Positions 35,111 to 48,440 of a DNA stretch of 64,000 nucleotides are shown here, one piece after another. The stretch's first letter is position 1, and each line of letters starts with the position of its first letter. The stretch covers positions 496,001 to 560,000 of the forward strand of contig SAUG01000029.1 of assembly GCA_011316305.1 (NCBI GenBank), written 5' to 3'. A model generated the notes under the pieces. It had not been told where the DNA came from and ran no database searches. It saw only the letters and a program-made list of their open reading frames with translations. Made by a program: the position numbers and the translations under genes. Source of the stretch: Rusavskia elegans. Lineage: Eukaryota; Ascomycota; Lecanoromycetes; Teloschistales; Teloschistaceae.

Positions 35111-35639
35111 CTTTAACGACTCCGGAAGATAGATAAAAATCGGATTTTTATCTAACTAACGTTATTTAAACGACCCGTAGAAACTTTAATCGATTTAAAA
35201 GCTACTCGGAATATTATATTAGAAAAATATATAAAGAAATTTAACGTCCCTTTAACTAGAAAAACGGAACCTTACTTTATAGGAACTATTAATAAAATAG
35301 AATTCGTCAGAGTCGAATATTAGACCAGACCTCTATAGATACGAAGTAATAGATATAAGGAAAAAATTATATTTAATATTATAAAGATATAAATAGATAT
35401 ATATTTAGATATCCTATAGCTTATATTATAGAATCTAGAGATTATTTAGAAAACGATACGGGTAAAAATAGAAAACTATCTTTTTAGTATACCTAAAAGA
35501 CTAGCCGAGATATAGAAAATATATAATATCTTTACTCGGAAATAGTAGACTAAAAAGAAATTAGCTACTATAGATAAAGTTCTATAACTTTTTAGAAAAT
35601 TCTAGAACGTATTAAAAAAACCGGAAAGAGGGTTATCCT

Positions 35640-37800
35640 TACCGGCTTATATCTAGAAAAACTACGAAATTATTATAACGGACCCGGAAAAGCTAAAAGC
35701 TAGGCTAATCTATAGATTAAATAATAATTAATTAAAAGTATTAAAGTAATATATTAACTATAATCTTTAAAAAAGATATATATAATACTCTAAATTAAGG
35801 ATAGAATAACCGGTTATATTTATTTCTAAAAAGAATAGTAACTTTCGACTTTATATTAATTATAGAAGACTTAACGTAGTAATATAAAAAGATAAATATC
35901 TACTTCCGCTTTTAGTAGACCTAAAAAGTAAAATCGGAAGAGCTAAATTTTTTACGAAGCTCGACCTAAAAGATATATTTAACCTACTATAGATTAAAAT
36001 AAAAGACGAGTAGAAAACTACGTTTAGAATAAAGTACGGACTATTTAAATACTTAGTTATATCTTTTAGATTAATAAACGTACCGGCGACTCTATAACGC
36101 GCTATTAATAAAGTATTATACGAATATCTAGATATCTTCGTTATTATATATATAGACGACGTATTGATTTTTTCTAAAATAAAAAAAGAATATATATAAT
36201 ATATTTATAAGGTATTATAGAAGTTCCGAGAATATAACCTTAGAGTTAAAGAGGAAAAATCGGAATTCTATAAATAGGAAATTATATTTCTTAGATACGT
36301 AATTAAATCGGGAAATATTACTATAGAAGTAAATAAATTATAAATAATACGTAAATAACCGGTACTAAAAAATAAGAAAAATATCTAAAATTTTTTAGAA
36401 TTTACGGGATTCTACTAAAATATAATAGGAAAATATATAAAAAAAATAGTCCTATTTATAGATTTGCTTAAAAATAATATAACCTTCTAATAGTTACGTA
36501 TATAAAATAAAATATTTAAAAAACTTAAATAGAGTTTCGCGTCCGAAGACGTTTTAGTAATCTTTAATCCGAAGGAATAGATTATTCTCTATATAGACGC
36601 TTCGGATAGAGTAACTAGATTATATATTTTCTAGAAAGGAAAACCACTCGGATACTATTCCAGAGAATTAATACTAGTAGAGATTAATTATATAACGATA
36701 GATAAAAAGATACTAGTAATTATTACGAGCTTTATATATTAGAAAATATATACGAGCGGAATTAACCAGAAAGTAGTAGTATATACCGACTATAAAAACC
36801 TTTTATCTTTATTAATTAATAAAAAGCCTAATTAATAATAAATAAAATAGGTAGAGGAAATAATTTATTACGACTTTAAAATAAGATATATTAAAGGTAC
36901 GGATAATACGGTTACGGATATATTAAATAGAAAAACAGATTACGAAGCTGCTAAAAAGATATCTAAACCTCTTTTAAAAAAAGTAGAAGATATTTTTAAA
37001 AGAGCCGAAGCTTTAGAAGAATTAAATAAAATACTTCGGTAAACGTATAATCCTAAAATATCAGGATATTAGGGAATTATAAAAATACTAAAAAGAATTT
37101 AAAAGAAAACTAATATACCAGTCCTTAAAAAATATATTAAAGAATTTATTAAAAATTGCTCTAAATATATAATAGTAAAAAAAAGTCGTTAAAAGCTAGT
37201 AGAAAAAATCCAGCTAATATAAACGCCGAGTATACTTTATTAATAAATTATATTAAACTTCGTTATATGATTATCATAGTTAATTAACCCGTATATTTAA
37301 ATATTATATAATATAATAGTAACGATTATTAATAGGCTTACGAAATACGTTAGGTTTATACCCTATAAAATAATAATAACGGCGGAATAGCTCGTCTTCC
37401 TGCTACTAAAAATAGTATTTTACGAAAATAGGATCGCGGAAAAGATTATTTCCGATAGAAATAAATTATTTATTTCGAATTTTATAAAAAGACTAATAGA
37501 AGTAGTAGGAACGGAATAGACGATATTAATATCGTTTTACCTATAAACTAATAGATAAATAGAAAGAATAAATCAGATTTTAGAAATCTACTTTAGAATC
37601 TATTATTTAAATAAAGGAAAAGACTAGATTAAATTCCTTCTAATAATATAGATAGTAATTAATTTATCCTATAATAAAGATATAAAAATAACGCCTAATA
37701 AATTACTTTATAGTAAAATTATCCGAAGAAAAGTTTACTTAGATATAAAAAACCCGGCAGTGCAGTTATTTATTAATGAGATAAAAAATAACTAGAATAA
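35640..37800 (+). pseudogene. pol relic of chromovirus A (RT, RNase H, integrase)
   Basis: Plus frame with RIP stops. Reverse transcriptase from about 35790: SKKNSNFRLYINYRRLN, FTKLDLKD, KYGLFKYL, and the catalytic YIDD at 36149-36160, still intact and followed by VLIFSK. RNase H about 36530-37040 (LYIDASD, YTDYKNL). Integrase core fragments 37080-37800. The order RT-RNase H-integrase is that of Ty3/gypsy. Inactive because of many stops. Confidence 0.85.
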
Positions 37801-37832
37801 AGTAAAGGCAAGAATTTAAATAGCGAAAAAAA

Positions 37833-37943
37833 AAATTAAATAAAAATTAAATAAAAATTAAATAAAAATTAAATAAAAATTAAATAAAAATTAAATAAAA
37901 ATTAAATAAAAATTAAATAAAAATTAAATAAAAATTAAATAAA
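37833..37943. repeat. Minisatellite, 11-bp AT-only unit x 10
   Basis: Ten exact head-to-tail units of AAATTAAATAA (TT at every eleventh base from 37836), just after the integrase relic of element A. Confidence 0.93.
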
Positions 37944-38164
37944 ATAAGAAAATAATATAATATTAATAAAAGAGATAAAATATTACTTTCGATAAAGAAT
38001 CTAATAGATAGAAAGTTTAATAAACCGTATATAGGAGCTTTCGAAATTTAAGATATTAAAATAATAATAGTATATCTAAAGTTTCCGATAACAGGTATCT
38101 TCCCTAAATTCTATATAAGATTACTAAAAAAAGCACCGGAACGTATCCCGCTGGTATAGAATTA

Positions 38165-38657
38165 TATTATAAATACAGGCGGCGTGCTTTCGGGAACGCG
38201 GTAGTATTTAGTATAGCGTAGGATTTCCTATTACGCCTTAATAGACAGGGATATATAGGACGGCTTTAGTATTAATACTAAGAAATATCTTAGTAATTTT
38301 AGTAAATAAATAATCTAAATACTTTAATTTTAGTTATTTTAGTAGATAAATACCGTAAGTAAACTTAGTCTTAGTAATCTTAGTAAATAAGTGCCCTAAG
38401 ATAAGGCTATTTTAGTTATTTTAGTCTATAAATAACCTAAATAGTAGAGGATTTTATTTATCTATATAGATTCTAAACTCGATACTTTTATAGCTCGTAT
38501 TTAATTTATTAGTTATCGCTATATACTATTCTAGTAATTAAACTAATTTATTTTTATATTAATTTAAAGTAATTACTCGTTATATCTCCGTTTATAGATA
38601 TATTAATAAGTTTAACTTACCTTTAGAGATACTAGACCCCTAGATAGCTCTATAATA
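38165..38657 (+). repeat. LTR family 2, 5' LTR of element B
   Basis: 493 bp, TATTATAAATACAGGCGG to GCTCTATAATA. Contains tandem-like variants of TTAGTAAATAAATA.. CCTAA across 38270-38420. Confidence 0.9.
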
Positions 38658-38699
38658 CTTTAAATACCTTTAGAATATCTATTTTAGGTTAATATTAAA

Positions 38700-40450
38700 C
38701 CCCTACCCTAAATAACTCTAAATCTATAGTAGAATAGTCCGGACCTAAAAGTAAAGAGATTTAGATAAAAGATAATAGTAGTAACGAGGAAGTTAGTACT
38801 TTAACTACTAATTACTGCGGTTATAGTATTAAAATTAATAAACCCGATAAATACTATAGAAACCGGAATAAACTAGAAGATTAGCTTATATAATTAAATA
38901 TATATTTCGTATTCTATTCTATATTCGAGGAAAAGAAAACCCTTTTTATTATATCCTATCTTCGGGGACGAACCTAGTACTAGATAAAACCTCTCCTACG
39001 CTAATATATATACGACGAAGAAGATAATAAATATATCTTCGTATAGTTTATATAGTTTAAAAAAGCTATTTATAATATCTTTAGAAGTTTAAACGAGATT
39101 TTAACTACTAAACGTTTTATTTAATATCTTTAATAAAAAACCGTAGTATCGGAGTACGTTATATAGTTTAAAGAGTAGTTACTATTAATAGAATAGAAGA
39201 ACGACGCCTTATATATAATATATAGATAAGGGTTAAAAGAGCGAGTAAAGAATAAATTTATACGCGACGGTCGAATATATAAAACTTTAGATAATCTAAT
39301 TAAAATATCTATCGACTTTAATAATAAGCTATATAAAAGAGATATAGAAAAACGCTATAATAGAGGACTATAAGTTAGCGCGGGACGCTACTTAGGAAAA
39401 CTATATAGAAGATAGCTACTAAGTAAAAAGACCGGAGATAGCTACTATAGACCTATATCTATAGAACTAGATTCTATATAACAGCGATATAAAAAAAAGA
39501 ACTCTAGAAATAGTAAAAAAAATAAAAATCCTAAGACGTACTATAATTATATTAAACTAAGCTATTTCGCGAAAGAATATCGATTAAATAAAATATAGTA
39601 ATAATAGTTTAACGCTACGTTAAGAAAACCTAAAGACTAGTAGAAAATTATTTTAAAAGATAATAATAGTAATTCTAAATTCTAGGAAGCTAGTTTAAAT
39701 AAAGAATTTATATTTATAGAAAACGATAAAATACTATAGAAAGCTACTATAAATAACACTTTACTATAAATATTAGTAAAACCTACTAGAAGAAAAGTCG
39801 CTTCTAGATTGAAAATTATAATAATAGAGGACGTTAGACTAGTATACCTTTAAGTTCTTTATAATAAAAAACTAGTAAAGGAAAGATTTATAGTAATCTA
39901 TAAAGAATTTAAGAATATTTATAAAATATATATTAATAATAAATACCTATAGAATAATTAATAGGACCGAGAAGTAAACTATATCGTCGATATATTAAAA
40001 AAGAAATTAGGAAGTAACGCCTCTAAAAATAAAGATATTTCCGAACCGGTATTATAATAAAAAAATATAATATTAGAAGATTAATATATACTATTTAGTT
40101 GGACCGCCTACTATAACGATAACTATAGAATCTACGAATTAGAAAAAGAAGAAACCGGGTAGTATCTATTAAAACTACGCCGACGTATTCCTATAATATC
40201 TATTAAAACCGGAAGTTATAATATTTATAACTATTCTAGATATATTACCTATAGTAGATATAAATATTAGAAGAAATAGTAAAAAAAAATAGAATCTTTA
40301 ATTAGAACCTCTATAGATATATTTTATAGGTAAACTACAAAGACCGAAATTATAAAAATATTAAATATAATTCGGAAAAAGTTAAAATTTTATAGTAACG
40401 GGTATACTATAAATATATAACTTTATAGCCCGGAAAAAGTAACTAAATTT
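38700..40450 (+). pseudogene. gag relic of chromovirus B
   Basis: Plus-strand frame fragments. At 39539-39580 the zinc knuckle CX2CX4HX4C is readable (TYYNYIKLSYFAKEYR) with every Cys and the His converted to Tyr, as expected if TGY became TAY and CAY became TAY by RIP. Followed by the protease region. Confidence 0.75.
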
Positions 40451-40499
40451 AGCTAGCTATATATATATATTCGAAATTAAAATAATCGTCGAAACTAAT

Positions 40500-43400
40500 A
40501 ATAAACTATAGAAAGTTAAGATATTTATTAATTTAGGCGCGACCGGAAATTTTATATTAGAAAATTTAACTATAAAAAAAGGGTTTCTTCGGACTAAAAA
40601 AAAGGACCTATATAACTTAATAGTTATTAATAGAAGTAAAATACTAAATAGAGATAGAAAGGTTATAGAAAAAACGATACCGCTTTAAATAATAATTAAC
40701 TAGTACTAAAAGGAACTTCAGTTTAATATTATTCGGATAGCTAGCTACGATATTATATTTAGAATACTTTAATTAAAAGATTATAATCTAGTAATAGACT
40801 AGAAAAAAAGAGTACTTAGCTTTAAGCGATATTTCTATATAGGGAGTATCTAGCCTATACCGAAGTAGCGATTTCGGATAGATAAAAAATAGAATATAAA
40901 ACGCGAACTTATAATTTCGAAAAAAGATAATTAAAAACTATTTAGATCTGATTTATTAGATACTAGTAGAGGTTAGCTAGATTAATAAAATAGAAATAAA
41001 AAGAAAAATTATAAACCTTTTAAAAACTCTATACTATTTAATAAAAAGTTAATAAAAAATCTATTAGAAAGGGTTCTAGATAAATATAAAAATTAGATAA
41101 ATTTATTTCGGAAAAAGGTAACTATAAAAGTACTATCTAAATATTAGACGTAGAATTATAAAATTAGATTTAAACTAGGTAAGTAACCTACGTTTAGATC
41201 TATCTATCTATTATTTATAAAGGAGCTTAAAATACTCTATAAATACCTGGACGAAAATATAAAAAAGAGATTTATTAGAAAATTTTAATTACTAGTAGAA
41301 TATCCGATCCTTTTTATATCTAAAAAGAACGGAATATTCTATTTATATATTAATTATCGGAAGCTAAATAATATTATAATTAAAAATAGATATCTATTAC
41401 TAAATATTAGCGAATTCTAAAATAGACTTTCTAGAGTAAAATACTTTATAAAACTCGACCTTCGAAAAGTATATAACCTTATATAAATAAAGGCCGGAAA
41501 AGAATAAAAAATAGTTTTTCGAATATAATATAGTTACTATAAATATATAATAATATTATTTAGGCTTATAAACGCCCCGGTAATCTATTAGAATATAATT
41601 AATAACGTATTAAAAGAATATCTCGATATATTTATTATCGCCTACTTTAATAATATTTTGGTTTTTTCTAAAATACTCGAAGAATATAAATAATATATTA
41701 GTAAATTTTTAAATATCTAAAAAGGAAAGACTTATATTTTAAATTAGAAAAGTATAAATTCTATAAAGAAAAGGTTAACTTTCTAAAATTTATAGTAGAG
41801 CGAAATAGACTATATATCGATTCTAGTAAGCTAAAAGCTATAATAGAATAGAAGATACTAATAAATATTAAGGAAGTATAAAGCTTCCTCGGATTTATAA
41901 ACTATAATCGAAAGTTTATAAAAAACTATTTTAAAAGAGCTCTCGTTCTAATAGTTTTAATAAAAGATACTATTAAATAATATTAGAAAGAAAGAAAATA
42001 ATAAATATTTAAAGATTTTAAAGAAGAATATATAAAAGACCTAGTACTTAAAATATTTAATTTAAAAAAACTATTACGAATAGAAACGGATTTATTAGAT
42101 CTAACTATTAGAATATATCTTCTATAATAATACGATAGCAAGTAATATCTAATAGTATATATATCTATAAAATTATCGCTAGTAGAATAAAATTACGATA
42201 TCTATAATAAAGAACTATTAGCTATAATAGCCGTACTAGAATAGTAGAGAGTATACGCCGAAGAATTACTAGAGTTAATTATTTTTATAGACTATAAAAA
42301 CCTTTTATATTTTATAATAATAAAATAGTTTAATAGAAAATAAATATAATAGTCTAAACTTTTCGGTTAGTATAAATTTAAGATATACTATATTCTAGAT
42401 AAGAAAAATAGAGGAATAGATATTCTAAATCGAAGAAGTAATTATATAAAAATAAAGGAAGTTTTTAATAATAATATCTTTAAAGTTAATAAAAATAGAT
42501 TACTATTAGTAAATTAATACAAGATAAATATAATACTATATATATTTAAAGACGATAAGAAATAGTTTCCTATTAAAAAAGGAAAACTATAAATACTAGA
42601 TAATAAAATTAATAAATATATTAAAAAGTACTACGATAGAAAACTATAAAGGTATCTAGGCGTAATAAAGATAATATAACTTTTATAATAATATTACTAG
42701 TTTTCTAATATAAAGTAACGTATCGAAATATATATTAAAAAATATTTTAATTATTAGTAAAATAAATATAGTATATATATATTCGTTATAGAAAGATTTA
42801 GTATTAGGAACTACCGGATTTACTATAGAAAGAAGTTATATTAGATTTTATTATTAAGCTCCTAAAATTAAAAGATCCGATAATAAATATAAAATATAAC
42901 TCGATATTTAATATAGTAGATAGATTTACGAAGTATATATACGTAATCCTATTAAAAAAAGATTTTATAGCGGAATAATTTAGATTTATTATTCTAGATC
43001 GATTATTTCGGTACTATAGACTACTAGAAGTATTAATAAATAATAGAGATAAGTTTTTTACTTTAAACTATTAGTAAACCCTTATTTCTCTATTTAGTAT
43101 TAAGCTAAAAATATTAATAGCTTTTTATCCGATAATAGATAGATAGATAGAATATATTAACTAGATATTCGAATAATACCTAAAGTATTATATTAATAAT
43201 ATTTAGAATAATTAGATTTCGCTTTTACTAATAGTATAATTAGTATTTAATATAAAAGAATTAAGTACTATAAAAGAAATACCGTTCTACGCCGATAATA
43301 GGAAATAACCGAATTTATTTAGATAACCGCTACTATATAAATTAGCGGCATTAGTAATCTAAAGAGTCGATATTTAAAAGAAAATCTATAGAAATATCTT

Positions 43401-43850
43401 AAAAATATAGGAATATTCGGGTAAATACTAAAATAAAAAGCGAAAAATAGTATTTTAACTAAAGAAAAGAGATAAGGTATATCTTTTTACGAAAAATCTA
43501 AAAATAAAGACTTTAAGTAAAAAACTTAACTATATTAAAGTCGGACTATTTTTAATTAAAGAAATTAGAGGACTTTAGAATTTTAAATTCGATCTATTTA
43601 AAGATATTAAAGTATACCCGATATTCTATATATTTCTTTTAGAACTAGCCGACCTCGAAACGCTATTATAATAGACGTTTAACTTCGAGATATAAAAGGA
43701 AGATACCTTTATAGTTAAAAAGATCCTATAATAGGAAGGTTAAAACTATCTAATTAAATAAAAAGGTTATCTTACTTTAGAAAATATCTAGAAACCTAAG
43801 AAATATTTAGTAAACTACTAAAAGGCTTTATAATAGTTCTACTAAAAAGA
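40500..43850 (+). pseudogene. pol relic of chromovirus B (protease to chromodomain)
   Basis: Protease motif at about 40531-40555 reads INLGATGNF for the usual IDSGATGNF. Reverse transcriptase about 41190-41900: FISKKNG, YINYRKLN, FIKLDLRK, and YFNN at 41643-41654 where the catalytic pair was Asp-Asp. RNase H about 42060-42330. Integrase about 42590-43480, followed by LTKNLKIK and KVGLFLIKEIRG. A chromodomain follows at about 43705-43850 (YLIK*KGY, LENI*KPKKYL; the stops replace Trp). A chromodomain at the integrase end places B among chromoviruses. Confidence 0.85.
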
Positions 43851-44374
43851 ACTAAAAAAGTTATTAACTAACCGGAATTACTAGATAGAAGAATCTACTC
43901 GAAAGTAATATTAATAAAAGAATTTAAATCTATAGAAAAAAACGGATTCGCGGTAATAATTTTATATTTTAATTCTTTAATATTTTATAGCTCGCCGTTA
44001 ACTATAATACGCTACGCTTCTTTAATATAATCTAATTAACGAAGTAGACGCTTTTACTTTATATATACTTTATATAATTCTTTCTTTAACTTTTTATATT
44101 TATTTTTAAAACGATACTAGCGCGTAGTATCTAGCGGAATAAAGTTATAAAAATAGGCTTACTTTATATAATTAATATACTTTTCGGAATCTTTACCGAT
44201 ATAATAGGATTTTCTCGACTAGAAATAATTCCGATAAGAATATATAGCTAATATACCGATATCTAATAATAGGACTTTCTTATAATAATCTTCGGTTAAT
44301 AGTTTTTTTCTTTTACCTATAAAAAAGAAAGGACGATAGTTTTTCGGGATAAAAAATCTAAAGAGGGGACCTAG

Positions 44375-44867
44375 TATTATAAATATAGATAGCGTACCTT
44401 CGGGAACGCGATAGTATTTAGTATAACGTAGGATTTCCTATTACGCTTTAGTAGGTAAAGATATATAGGACGGCTTTAATATTAGTACTAAAAAGTATTT
44501 TAGTAGTTTTAGTAAATAAATACCCTAAATACTCTAATCTTAGTTATCTTAGTAGATAAATACTATAAGTAAACTTAATCTTAGTAGTTTTAGTAAATAA
44601 ATATCCTAAAATAAAGCTATTTTAGTTATTTTAGTCTATAAGTAATCTAAATAGTAGAGGATTTTATTTATTTATATAAATTCCGAACTCGATACCTTTA
44701 TAGCTTATATTTAATTTATTAGTTATCGCTATATACTACTCTAGTAATTAAACTAATTTATTTTTATATTAATTTAAAGTAATTACCCGTTATATCTCCG
44801 TTTATAGATATACTAATAAGTCCAACCAACCTTTGGAGATACCAGACTTTCAGATAGCCCTATAACA
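44375..44867 (+). repeat. LTR family 2, 3' LTR of element B
   Basis: 493 bp, TATTATAAATATAGATAGCG to CAGATAGCCCTATAACA. Preserves the CA end that is lost in the 5' copy. Confidence 0.9.
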
Positions 44868-44884
44868 GATTAGTACTATTAAAA

Positions 44885-45040
44885 ACGTAAAGAATATAAA
44901 GTTAAGAAAATTTTAGATAAAAGAAAAGAGACGGATAAGTTCCTAGTAAAATAGAAAGGATTTTCTAATAAGGAAAATACCTAGAAATCAAGGAAATACC
45001 TTAAATATACCTAAAAGACCTTAAAAAGGTTTAGAAAAGC
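44885..45040 (+). pseudogene. Chromodomain of chromovirus A, cut off from its integrase
   Basis: In one plus frame: LRKILDKRKETDKFLVK, a TAG (44952-44954), KGFSNKENT, another TAG, then RKYLKY. Replacing the two TAGs by Trp gives the chromodomain signature VKWKGF...NTW. The 3' LTR of element A begins at 45057 after the polypurine tract AGGAGGGGC. Confidence 0.82.
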
Positions 45041-45056
45041 GATATAGGAGGGGCTG

Positions 45057-45466
45057 TATTATATCTACGACTCTATAGAGATTTTCTAGAAAGATTAATT
45101 AAATAAGCGAGCCTAATTATCTATAGCCGCCCGTAGCCGTTATAGCTATCCTTTTTAAAGAGACTTTTAGTAGACGGCTACCTGTCGGCCTTTACGGCTA
45201 CTTTTATTATATATATCGTTCGTTATTTCTATAGATAGTTTCTCTTGTTAGTTATTAATATAATTATTAAATACGTATCTACTATTCTCTTTTTAATTAC
45301 TTTATAATAAATATACTTTATAATATTATAACCGTATCTCTACGGGTATATAGGATTAGTTATAATAATTTATACTAAGACTCCTTTACTATTTAATAGC
45401 TCGGACTACGTCTACGGCTGTAGCTAGATTCGAACGTAACGCTTTCTAATATATAGGGACGTTATA
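45057..45466 (+). repeat. LTR family 1, 3' LTR of element A
   Basis: 410 bp, TATTATATCTACGAC to GGGACGTTATA, matching the 5' LTR at 34702 along its length, including GCGAGCCTAATTATCTATAG. Confidence 0.88.
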
Positions 45467-46370
45467 CTATCGAAGCTAGAAACTATTTCGTTATTCTATA
45501 TTAACGCTAGTACTAGATAGCTCGTTATAATAGAAAAAGCGCTAGAAGATTCGATAGAATAAAACGTTAAATAGATAAATCTAGACAATATAATTATTAA
45601 TTAATATCTATTTTAATATCTATATTTGAAAATAGTTTATTTATTTACAATTAACGTATTAGTCTATACTAGACGAATAATATAATATTAATATTTTTAT
45701 TTAAAAGATAGGAATATATAGTAGAATACTAATAGTTCAAGAAATATTATAGATTAAAAGTTAGAAAATAATAGAAATTAATCGAAGTAAAATTTAGATA
45801 CTATAGTATTATTAAATTTACTTCAGTTTATTTTTAATTTTATTTAACTATACCTATAATAATATTGTTATTTGATTTCGTTTATCTTTTTACTATAACT
45901 ATCTATAATTAATTTATATTATTTTCTTACTTTATTTTTAAATTTAACGATAATAAATATATAGATTTTTTTTCTACTGACTATATTTTCTAGAAAATCG
46001 TAATAGTTTTCATATAATTTATATCTATATAGTTAACTAATAAATAAAACGTATTATCTAAAATAATAACTACTATTATAATTTTTTTATATTTTCTATT
46101 CTGTATTCTATTTAATTTATAAAGTCGTATAATCGAGTCTAATCTGATTTCGATAAATCTACGACGTTATTTACTTTATAAATTTCTATTATAATAACCT
46201 TTTACTAGTATATAGATCTAGAAATAGATATCGATAAAACCGCTATAATATATATTCTTTATTTTATTATATAAAATCTATTTTCTAGAATCGTTATTAT
46301 AAATAATCTAAATAAAATACTCTATCGAACCGTAACGAAACTTTTCGAAACTACTAGAATCTTTTCGGAA

Positions 46371-46835
46371 TAGATTGGCCGATTCGGATCGGATTTTCGT
46401 CGAACCGTCGGATATTCGATCCGATTTTAGTAATCCGATTCGGATCCGACCCGAGTTTTAATAGATCGAATCCGGGTCGGATTATATAGTAATCTAATTC
46501 GAATCCGACCCGATTATATTATATATTTAATATATTTTTATTTTAATAATCAAATTGAAGTAATATATCTAGATAATATATTTAGTTTTACTATAGACTT
46601 GCTAGCTAGCGTAGTTAATTAATTAGAATTTTTTTAAAAAATTTATATAAAAGTTATATTAGCTTTATACTTTTATATTAGAATTTAACACTAAAATCTA
46701 GTTTTAGTAAATCAGGTCGAATTATAATTTAAAATCTGAAATCCGGTCGGATTAGATTATATTTTAGTCTAATCCGATTCGAATCGGATCGAGTTAGTTA
46801 AACCGGATTTGAAATCCGATCCGACGATTAATCTA
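46371..46835. mobile_element. hAT-family MITE, 465 bp, in repeat F
   Basis: Ends TAGATTGGCCG and ATTAATCTA; perfect 8-bp TSD TTTCGGAA at 46363-46370 and 46836-46843. The uninterrupted F copy near 50240 lacks the insert. Confidence 0.92.
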
Positions 46836-46949
46836 TTTCGGAATTCCTTTGATTAAATAGTTTTACCGACGATATTATCGATAGACAGTAAAGTCTATAG
46901 TAAAAGGTTATTTTATAAAATTAAATCTATTTTTTTATCTTTTAATATA

Positions 46950-47496
46950 TTATCAAAAGTGTCGACCCCGTTTAAAATTAATTGAATAGGTCTGAACTGG
47001 TAAACGGATCTGATTCTATATCCTATCTAGCGCGTTATGAAAGCGTTCACAAGTAAAAGGCTTACTTATAAGCGTTTATAAGCTAAAATCTTGCTCGTAA
47101 ACGTTTATAAGCGCCTTGAACGCTTTAAGCGAGTTTTAAAATTTTAAAAAAAAATCTTTTAAAAACTCTAAATCCCTCTATCTAGTAGGGCTACTAGTAT
47201 CCTATAAATTATCTATACTAGTAAACCTTTAGCGTAGATTTTAAAAATTCTATTTATAGAACGCTAGCGTTGCTAGTTTCTAAACTAGAGGCTTCCCGTT
47301 ATTAAACGGGAACTAACGGATACTAAACCTTAAAAAGTTTAATTTTAAAACTCTAAATATAGATAAAATAGACGTTTTTAGAATATATCTAAATTTTTCT
47401 ATCTATTAAACAAGATAATCCTGTCTAAACCGGCTTAATCGACTTTGAACGCTTTTTTTATTTTAAAATGCTATGAGCGGATTGTATATTTACTGA
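46950..47496. mobile_element. TCAGC-ended MITE family 1, copy 2 (inverted), in repeat F
   Basis: Reads AAAAGTGTCGACCCCG at the left and GATTGTATATTTACTGA at the right; TA on each side. F copy 2 near 50340 is empty at this site, which confirms the boundaries. Confidence 0.85.
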
Positions 47497-48440
47497 TACG
47501 CGTTTTTATTAATATCCGTTTCGATTAATATACGGCCTATCTATAAAAATAGATGTATATACTAGCTTTTAGAAAAATTATAATTATCGATATTTTCTAT
47601 CTTCGTTATATTTTAGAAAATATTATAGTTAGTCTACGTTTTTTAAATTCTAATATAATTACGTTAACGATTTTAAATACTTTTTAAATAGCGGAAAACC
47701 AAATGTTTATCGAATACCGATAATATATATAGAACCTCGCCGGTAGTATTAGTTTTATAATCACTAATATTATATTTATTTAACTCCCGTCTAACTATAT
47801 CGATTACGAGTAAAAATTTAATTTCTAGTTAAATTTTAATAGAACTATTAAATATAGCGGAAATCTAGTAGTTTCGTAATCGATATATATAGGATTTTAT
47901 TATCTACTATATCGATTACGAATTTTATACTACGATCGAAATTATAGCTATTATAATAGTATTTCGTCGTTTCGATATAAAGCCCTAAAATATATTACTA
48001 AATCCTTTAACGGCTATCGAATCTACTAAATATACGATAATAGAGAATATAGCGACTAATAGAAATATAGAAACTATAAAAATATCTAACTATTAAAAAA
48101 AGCGAAAAAAATAAAGAAAGTAATAAATTAGATAAATATAGTAAAATCGGAAATATTATATAAAATAAAAAATAGATTAAAAAAAAAGAATAGAAATAAA
48201 GATTTTAGTATAGTTTTATATAATAAAAAGTTTATTAATATTAGCCGACGATTTTTTATATAGGCTATTAGAATAGTAGTTTCTAATAGAAATACTAGAA
48301 TATAATACGTAAAAAAGATAAAAGATAATATAATTTGTTTATATAACGAATTTCTATCTAGTAATATTAAAAAAATAAAGTATATAGAACCGTACGGCTA
48401 AAGATAATATTCTTTTAACTTTATACTATCGATATCTATT

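Larger units (their letters stand above)
38165..44867 (+). mobile_element. Chromovirus B (Ty3/gypsy), full structure, inserted in A
   Basis: 6703 bp. Both LTRs are exactly 493 bp. Termini TGTTAT...ATAACA, with the TG changed to TA in both 5' ends. TSD AATTA (38160-38164) against GATTA (44868-44872), differing by one G/A. Internal order gag - zinc knuckle - protease - RT - RNase H - integrase - chromodomain, all in the plus direction. Confidence 0.93.
34702..45466 (+). mobile_element. Chromovirus A (Ty3/gypsy), interrupted by element B
   Basis: 5' LTR 34702-35110 and 3' LTR 45057-45466, plus orientation. Candidate TSD CAATC (34697-34701) against CTATC (45467-45471), one mismatch. Pol relic 35640-37800; its chromodomain is at 44885-45040, beyond the inserted element B (38165-44867). 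Without B and one TSD the element is about 4.06 kb. Only about 0.5 kb separates the 5' LTR from pol, so gag is missing. Confidence 0.85.
45472..48440. repeat. Repeat F, copy 1 (with hAT MITE and MITE 1 inside)
   Basis: From about 45900 to 48440 this matches 49790-50424 joined to 56293-57200. Shared blocks: CTATAATATATATTC, CGATATTATCGA..AGTAAAGTCTATAGTAAA, TTAATATCCGTTTCGATTAAT, TTATCGAATACCGAT and CTAACTATATCGATTA. Nature unknown; the right part has a Lys-rich coding look on the plus strand. Bases 45472-45900 are unassigned flank of element A. Confidence 0.65.

Noticed and set aside
37833..37943. Regularly spaced short repeats that could suggest a CRISPR array
   Set aside because: Head-to-tail 11-bp units without spacers, in a eukaryotic genome; a minisatellite.
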